NCBI GenBank assembly: GCA_002452095.1 | Contig: DKEG01000015.1 | Coordinates: 33,093-42,343, forward strand | Direction: 5' to 3' | DNA from: Bacteroidales bacterium UBA6828 | GTDB taxonomy: Bacteria > Bacteroidota > Bacteroidia > Bacteroidales > Paludibacteraceae | Length of the DNA: 9,251 nt | Part shown: positions 6,245 through 9,251 of the stretch, one piece after another | Layout of the letters: each line of letters begins with the position of its first letter | Numbering within the stretch: position 1 is the first letter of the stretch | The notes under the pieces: model-generated | Told to the model about the DNA's origin: nothing | The model's database searches: none | Seen by the model: only the letters and a program-made list of their open reading frames with translations | Translations under genes and position numbers: made by a program

Positions 6245-7216
6245 ATGACTTTCACCACCCCTGTCCATATTTCCCCCTCCCCGTGGCATATCGCTTACAT
6301 GGATCATATCCTCTCACTTGGTTCCTGTTTTGCGGACAATATCGCTGCCAAACTCGCGGAGTACTATTTCCAAATCACTGCCAACCCTTTCGGTACGCTC
6401 TATAATCCGCTGTCTATCGCCAATGCCCTCTCTTTGCAGGAGGTCCCGGAGTTGGTGGAGTGGGCGGGTTTATACCATTCGATGTACCACCATGGGTCTT
6501 TTTCGTCTTCCGACCGCCTACAAACCGAGCAAAATGTCCGTCAGAGTATCTCGCTTTTGCAGCGTGCTTTCGCCGAAGCGTCGGTAGTAATCATCACTTT
6601 CGGTACGGCGTGGGTCTATGAGCAGAACGGGCAAGTCGTTGCCAACTGCCACAAGATGCCTGCCGACCGCTTTAGCCGCCGTCGTCTTTCGGTCAAGGAG
6701 ATAGTCGCCGCATGGCACCCCATCCTTGCCGCCCATCCCGACAAGCATTTTATTTTTACCGTTTCCCCCATCCGCCACATCAAAGACGGTCTCCACGAGA
6801 ACCAACTCTCCAAATCCACATTGTTGTTGGCAATTGACCAATTAGTAAATCAATGTTCAACTATGGGATACCCCATCTCTTACGGGGTTCCCGCCAACAA
6901 TGTGCAACGGGGTGTCCCTGATGGGGGCGGGGGAGTCTTCCCCTCCTACGAAATCCTCCTCGACGAACTGCGCGACTATCGTTTCTATGCCGACGATATG
7001 CTTCATCCGAGTTCGGTCGCTGTTCAGTATATCTGGGAACGTTTTGTTGCGACCTATATGTCCGCCTCCACGCAGCAGGAGATGCGCCCCCTCCACCAAC
7101 TCTATCTCGACCGCCATCATACCCTCTTGCACCCTGACTCACCCGCTTCCCGCACCTTTCTCTCACGCCTTGAACAAAACCTTTCTGCCCTGCGCACCCG
7201 CTACCCGTGGATTTGA
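6245..7216 (+). CDS. GSCFA-domain protein
   Basis: The family is named for its GSCFA motif, here LSLGSCFADNIA with GSCFA at 26-30. It belongs to the SGNH/GDSL hydrolase-like fold. Other blocks of the 323 residues are ITFGTAWVYE (117-126), FTVSPIRHIKDGLHENQLSK (171-190), FPSYEILLDELRDYRFYADD (232-251) and MLHPS (252-256). Ser27 and Asp251/His254 are plausible catalytic residues. No signal peptide is seen; the biological substrate is unknown to me. Residues about 204-230 (CSTMGYPISYG...PDGGGG) interrupt the usual join to the FPSYE block. They are encoded by a G/C-run inverted-repeat segment, so they look like an in-frame insertion. A short AT-rich gap and a new promoter follow the stop. Confidence 0.9.
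   Translation: MTFTTPVHISPSPWHIAYMDHILSLGSCFADNIAAKLAEYYFQITANPFGTLYNPLSIANALSLQEVPELVEWAGLYHSMYHHGSFSSSDRLQTEQNVRQSISLLQRAFAEASVVIITFGTAWVYEQNGQVVANCHKMPADRFSRRRLSVKEIVAAWHPILAAHPDKHFIFTVSPIRHIKDGLHENQLSKSTLLLAIDQLVNQCSTMGYPISYGVPANNVQRGVPDGGGGVFPSYEILLDELRDYRFYADDMLHPSSVAVQYIWERFVATYMSASTQQEMRPLHQLYLDRHHTLLHPDSPASRTFLSRLEQNLSALRTRYPWI
6865..6918 (+). repeat. Inverted-repeat insertion within the GSCFA gene
   Basis: GGGATACCCC (6865-6874) is mirrored by GGGGTTCCC (6884-6892) and again by GGGGTGTCCC (6909-6918). Runs of G and C alternate in a way unlike the rest of the gene. The segment encodes Gly/Pro-rich residues between conserved blocks and leaves the frame open. An old repeat insertion is my inference. 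Confidence 0.45.
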
Positions 7217-7242
7217 AAAACATTTTTTTTGATACTGTGGGT

Positions 7243-7250
7243 TACCTTTG
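7243..7250 (+). promoter_or_regulatory. Bacteroidota-type -7 box for the sigma-factor operon
   Basis: TACCTTTG fits TAnnTTTG. Transcription would begin near 7256, giving a leader of about 70 nucleotides to the ATG at 7326, with an A-rich stretch just before the start. The expected -33 region near 7220 lacks a good TTG; TTTG at 7212-7215 is 27 bases away, which is too far, though the area is T-rich. A weak or activator/sigma-dependent promoter is possible. Confidence 0.45.
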
Positions 7251-7325
7251 CGCTTTTCGTAATCATTATAAGTAGAAGCAAGCAAAAATGCATACCTATT
7301 TACAAACTAAAAAACAATAACGATT

Positions 7326-7697
7326 ATGAAAAAGATGATGATGGCTCTCGCACTCTGCCTGATGAGTGCAACGATTTTCGCAGATAACCGCCAGGTAGCA
7401 ACCGCTCTCCCCGCAGAGACTCCGACAGTAACGCTTACATTGGATGGACAGAAACAATCGGTCAAACCGACCAAGGCTGTGGTAAAAGAGGTGGACGAGA
7501 ACCATGTGCAATGTGTCGTATATGCAGGCAAAGACAATGCTTCCGTGGTGCTGCCTATTGGCTTTGACAACTTGATGGGCATTGGTTATCGGGTGCTCGA
7601 AATGGCGCGCAAAATAAATATTATCTCCGAGGAACAGTGGCAAGAAGCGGTTCGCGAATACAATCAACTCGGTTGTCGTTCTTCATTAGTTCAATAG
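7326..7697 (+). CDS. Small secreted hypothetical protein
   Basis: I do not recognise this 123-residue product. It starts with a clear signal peptide, MKKMMMALALCLMSATIFA, with cleavage likely before Asp20. The mature part is about 104 residues. It has a Thr/Val/Lys-rich stretch (TVTLTLDGQKQSVKPTKAVV, 34-53) that looks beta-rich. An amphipathic C-terminal region contains RVLEMARKINIISEEQWQEAVREYNQLG. There is one Cys in each half (63 and 116), and no lipoprotein box. It is the first gene after the promoter at 7243, and the sigma factor starts five bases after its stop. A role in sensing or in regulating the sigma/membrane pair is inferred only from this arrangement. Confidence 0.75.
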   Translation: MKKMMMALALCLMSATIFADNRQVATALPAETPTVTLTLDGQKQSVKPTKAVVKEVDENHVQCVVYAGKDNASVVLPIGFDNLMGIGYRVLEMARKINIISEEQWQEAVREYNQLGCRSSLVQ

Positions 7698-7702
7698 ATA
7701 TT

Positions 7703-8344
7703 ATGACTGATACCGAAATCATACAAGCATTTCTGACCAATAATCAACAGGGGATTCGCCGGGCGTATGATGCCTGGCAATCCTCATTTCAATTGTCTGT
7801 CTTGTCCCGCACACATTTGGACAAGGATTATGTAGAGGACGCCTACCAGGAATCAGTCGTCCGTCTGCAGCAGCATATCCTGACCGGACGCATAACGGCG
7901 GAAAACCTGAGAACTTCACTCCTGACTTATCTTAAGGATATAGGTTACTATGTGGCTCTCGAACTGATTCGCGGCAGACGGGAACTTCCGGCAACGTTGC
8001 TACATTCTTCTACGCCGGACAACGATGACGAGAACGCAGGCGATTGGACGGATGCGGCGGATGAGCAGACTCGGCAACAACTAGCGGACGGAGTATATGA
8101 CCCTATGGACTCCTATATGGATGAGGAACGCGAGCGAGTGGTGCGTGAGCAGGTGATGCGCATTGGCAAACCTTGCGCCCCGCTGTTGTTGGGATTCTTC
8201 TGGGAAGAAAAATCCATGGACAAACTCGCCGTGGAATTGGGCTATAGCAATGCAGATAGTGCCAAATCACAGAAAGCGAAATGTATGAAGAAGGTAATGA
8301 ATTATGTGAAACAAAATCTGATTGCTCTCGGATATGGATACTAA
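7703..8344 (+). CDS. ECF-like sigma-70 family RNA polymerase sigma factor
   Basis: The 213-residue product carries sigma region 2 near 5-96, including DKDYVEDAYQESVVRLQQHI (40-59), the core-binding and -10 recognition area. An acidic linker (104-145, rich in Asp/Glu) follows. Region 4 has the helix-turn-helix SMDKLAVELGYSNADSAKSQ (171-190) and KCMKK. The form GKPCAPLLLGFFWEEKSM resembles Bacteroidota sigma-70-like proteins. It would direct RNA polymerase to a small regulon, probably with release from a membrane-bound partner. I chose ATG 7703, five bases after the preceding stop. The in-frame start at 7637 would overlap the upstream gene and add 22 unrelated residues. Its 3' end overlaps the next gene by 11 bp. 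Confidence 0.85.
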   Translation: MTDTEIIQAFLTNNQQGIRRAYDAWQSSFQLSVLSRTHLDKDYVEDAYQESVVRLQQHILTGRITAENLRTSLLTYLKDIGYYVALELIRGRRELPATLLHSSTPDNDDENAGDWTDAADEQTRQQLADGVYDPMDSYMDEERERVVREQVMRIGKPCAPLLLGFFWEEKSMDKLAVELGYSNADSAKSQKAKCMKKVMNYVKQNLIALGYGY

Positions 8345-8969
8345 TTTTGATAACGAAAAACTGGAGAAGGATATTATCCGTGCATTTCAGGCACGCGGAC
8401 TCCGCGAGCAGATGCAACAATGGGAAGAAGAAAAACGCCTGCAGCAGCAAAAGCGTCCGCTATGGCATCGCCTGCGCAAAGTGGTCTATCCTGTCGCCGT
8501 TGCGGCTATGCTCTGCGGCGTGATATACGCTGTCGTTCCGGCTTCTACTTGGCACTATGCCTACCGTACAGCGCAGCGTGAGTATGCGCATTTCTTCCGG
8601 CAGGAACCCGCATATCAAAACTCGTCAGAGGTATTGCTGGCTTTGGCTTCTAATAGTATTGAAGAGATTGGAGACCGCAACCAACACAGCCACATCCTCG
8701 GTCATGACGACCCGATGACCGAAGCCGTTGCCGAAATGAAGGTCGGACGATATCGTGCGGCACAGAGCATCCTTGATGACATCCAATCTGCTACGGATGA
8801 GTCCAACCCGCGTTATGATGAGATTATGGACGATGTGGATTATCTGTATGCGCTCTGCGAACTGGGACGCGGACAGCGTCAAAAAGCATATCGCCAACTT
8901 TCTGTTATTTCCGGTTCCCATAGCCGCCACGCACGTCAGGCTGCCGAATTACTGAAGCATTTTAAGTAA
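8334..8969 (+). CDS. Single-pass membrane protein, putative anti-sigma or sensor
   Basis: The 211-residue product has a charged, Gln/Glu/Lys-rich N-terminal helix (about 7-40). A single membrane helix follows (about 50-69, VVYPVAVAAMLCGVIYAVVP), preceded by basic residues, so the N-terminus should be cytoplasmic. The C-terminal part (about 125-208) looks like helical, TPR-like repeats: MTEAVAEMKVGRYRAAQSIL and YLYALCELGRGQRQKAYRQL. This layout fits a sigma regulator with a cytoplasmic sigma-binding segment and a periplasmic sensing domain. I see no classical zinc anti-sigma motif. ATG 8334 overlaps the sigma stop, suggesting translational coupling. Function is inferred from topology and neighbourhood. 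The homology to TPR is by eye and needs a profile search. Confidence 0.75.
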   Translation: MDTNFDNEKLEKDIIRAFQARGLREQMQQWEEEKRLQQQKRPLWHRLRKVVYPVAVAAMLCGVIYAVVPASTWHYAYRTAQREYAHFFRQEPAYQNSSEVLLALASNSIEEIGDRNQHSHILGHDDPMTEAVAEMKVGRYRAAQSILDDIQSATDESNPRYDEIMDDVDYLYALCELGRGQRQKAYRQLSVISGSHSRHARQAAELLKHFK

Positions 8970-9080
8970 TATATCCGTGCTATCCGGGTACAGAAAAAGT
9001 TGACTCGAAAAAGTCTGAGGAGAAGGATAGTTATCGGGAGTCTCTGCGGCATAATCTCGAAAGAATATGAGTTACGCACA

Positions 9081-9144
9081 GGAATAATGGACTTGCGACA
9101 TTGAAACTCGTTGTACGAGTTTAGGTCGCAAGTCCATTATTTCT
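9081..9144 (+). terminator. Long hairpin, possible terminator
   Basis: AATAATGGACTTGCGAC (9083-9099) pairs perfectly with 9125-9141, and the stem extends to 9080-9082 with 9142-9144 through one G-T pair. Above a small internal loop, AAACTCGT (9104-9111) pairs with ACGAGTTT (9115-9122) around the triloop TGT. Pyrimidine-rich TTCTCTCTGTCTT follows. It lies 111 bases after the last gene's stop, so it may end the sigma operon. It could also be a structured RNA or an extragenic palindromic element; the stem is longer than is usual for a terminator. Confidence 0.5.
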
Positions 9145-9152
9145 CTCTGTCT

Positions 9153-9245
9153 TAGGAGTTCTACTCAAGCCACAGGGATTCGTGTTGCTTCGGTACTCGG
9201 TGCGCCAGTGGCGCATAACGACGCGGGACGCGTCGTCTCCCATAC
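9153..9245. repeat. Right copy of modular intergenic repeat with hairpins
   Basis: The reverse complement shares three blocks with 112-176 (9154-9176, 9215-9225 and 9234-9245). Between them lie two tandem perfect triloop hairpins: TGCGCC-AGT-GGCGCA (9201-9215) and ACGACGCG-GGA-CGCGTCGT (9218-9236). The two repeat copies face each other around the housekeeping and envelope genes. No transposase or coding frame is seen. The element may continue past the window end. Confidence 0.65.
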
Positions 9246-9251
9246 ATAGCA

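Noticed and set aside
7637..7702. Upstream in-frame start for the sigma factor
   Set aside because: It would overlap the upstream gene by 61 bp, and the added residues resemble no sigma factor; ATG 7703 follows the previous stop by five bases.
112..9245. Facing end repeats as the termini of a 9-kb transposon
   Set aside because: The interior is core genes such as ffh and prfA, with no transposase or integrase, and the repeat copies differ in layout.

Overview
The window looks like a chromosomal segment from a member of the Bacteroidota, most likely the order Bacteroidales. The evidence is the release factor 1 and Ffh sequences, a GSCFA-family protein (a family typical of Bacteroidota), a Bacteroidota-style ECF-like sigma factor, two TAnnTTTG-type -7 promoter boxes, and weak A-rich ribosome binding regions. 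Base composition looks close to balanced by eye, with AT-rich intergenic leaders. No transposase, phage gene, rRNA, tRNA or CRISPR array is visible.

Layout: 1-517 has no long gene. It holds tandem hairpins, a modular repeat that recurs in inverted orientation at the right end, a promoter, and a structured ffh leader. Next come ffh (518-1816), prfA (1899-2999), rsmE (3087-3830) and a PAP2-family membrane phosphatase (3910-4584), all on the plus strand. A minus-strand gene for a small CpxP/Spy-like secreted protein (4457-4882) overlaps the phosphatase tail to tail. It is divergent by only 24 bp from a LolC/LolE/FtsX-like permease gene (4907-6148). A GSCFA protein gene (6245-7216) follows. The last block, with its own promoter, is a three-gene cluster: small secreted protein (7326-7697), sigma factor (7703-8344) and a single-pass membrane protein (8334-8969). 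A long hairpin and the second modular repeat close the window.

Functionally, the first three genes serve membrane targeting, translation termination and 16S rRNA modification. The middle genes concern the envelope. The last three look like a signalling unit in which a membrane protein may control the sigma factor.

The most unusual content is non-coding. An approximately 88-bp element occurs twice in the same orientation, before ffh and at the rsmE/PAP2 junction. Its two copies share a perfect 24-bp block, three AGATTT hexamers at identical 33- and 10-bp spacings, a hairpin and a terminal AGGAG. The second copy supplies the last codons and stop of rsmE. Other repeats have entered coding sequence: a (TTGTGCA)4 heptamer run in the PAP2 gene that could shift frame, and a G/C-run inverted-repeat segment apparently inserted in frame in the GSCFA gene.
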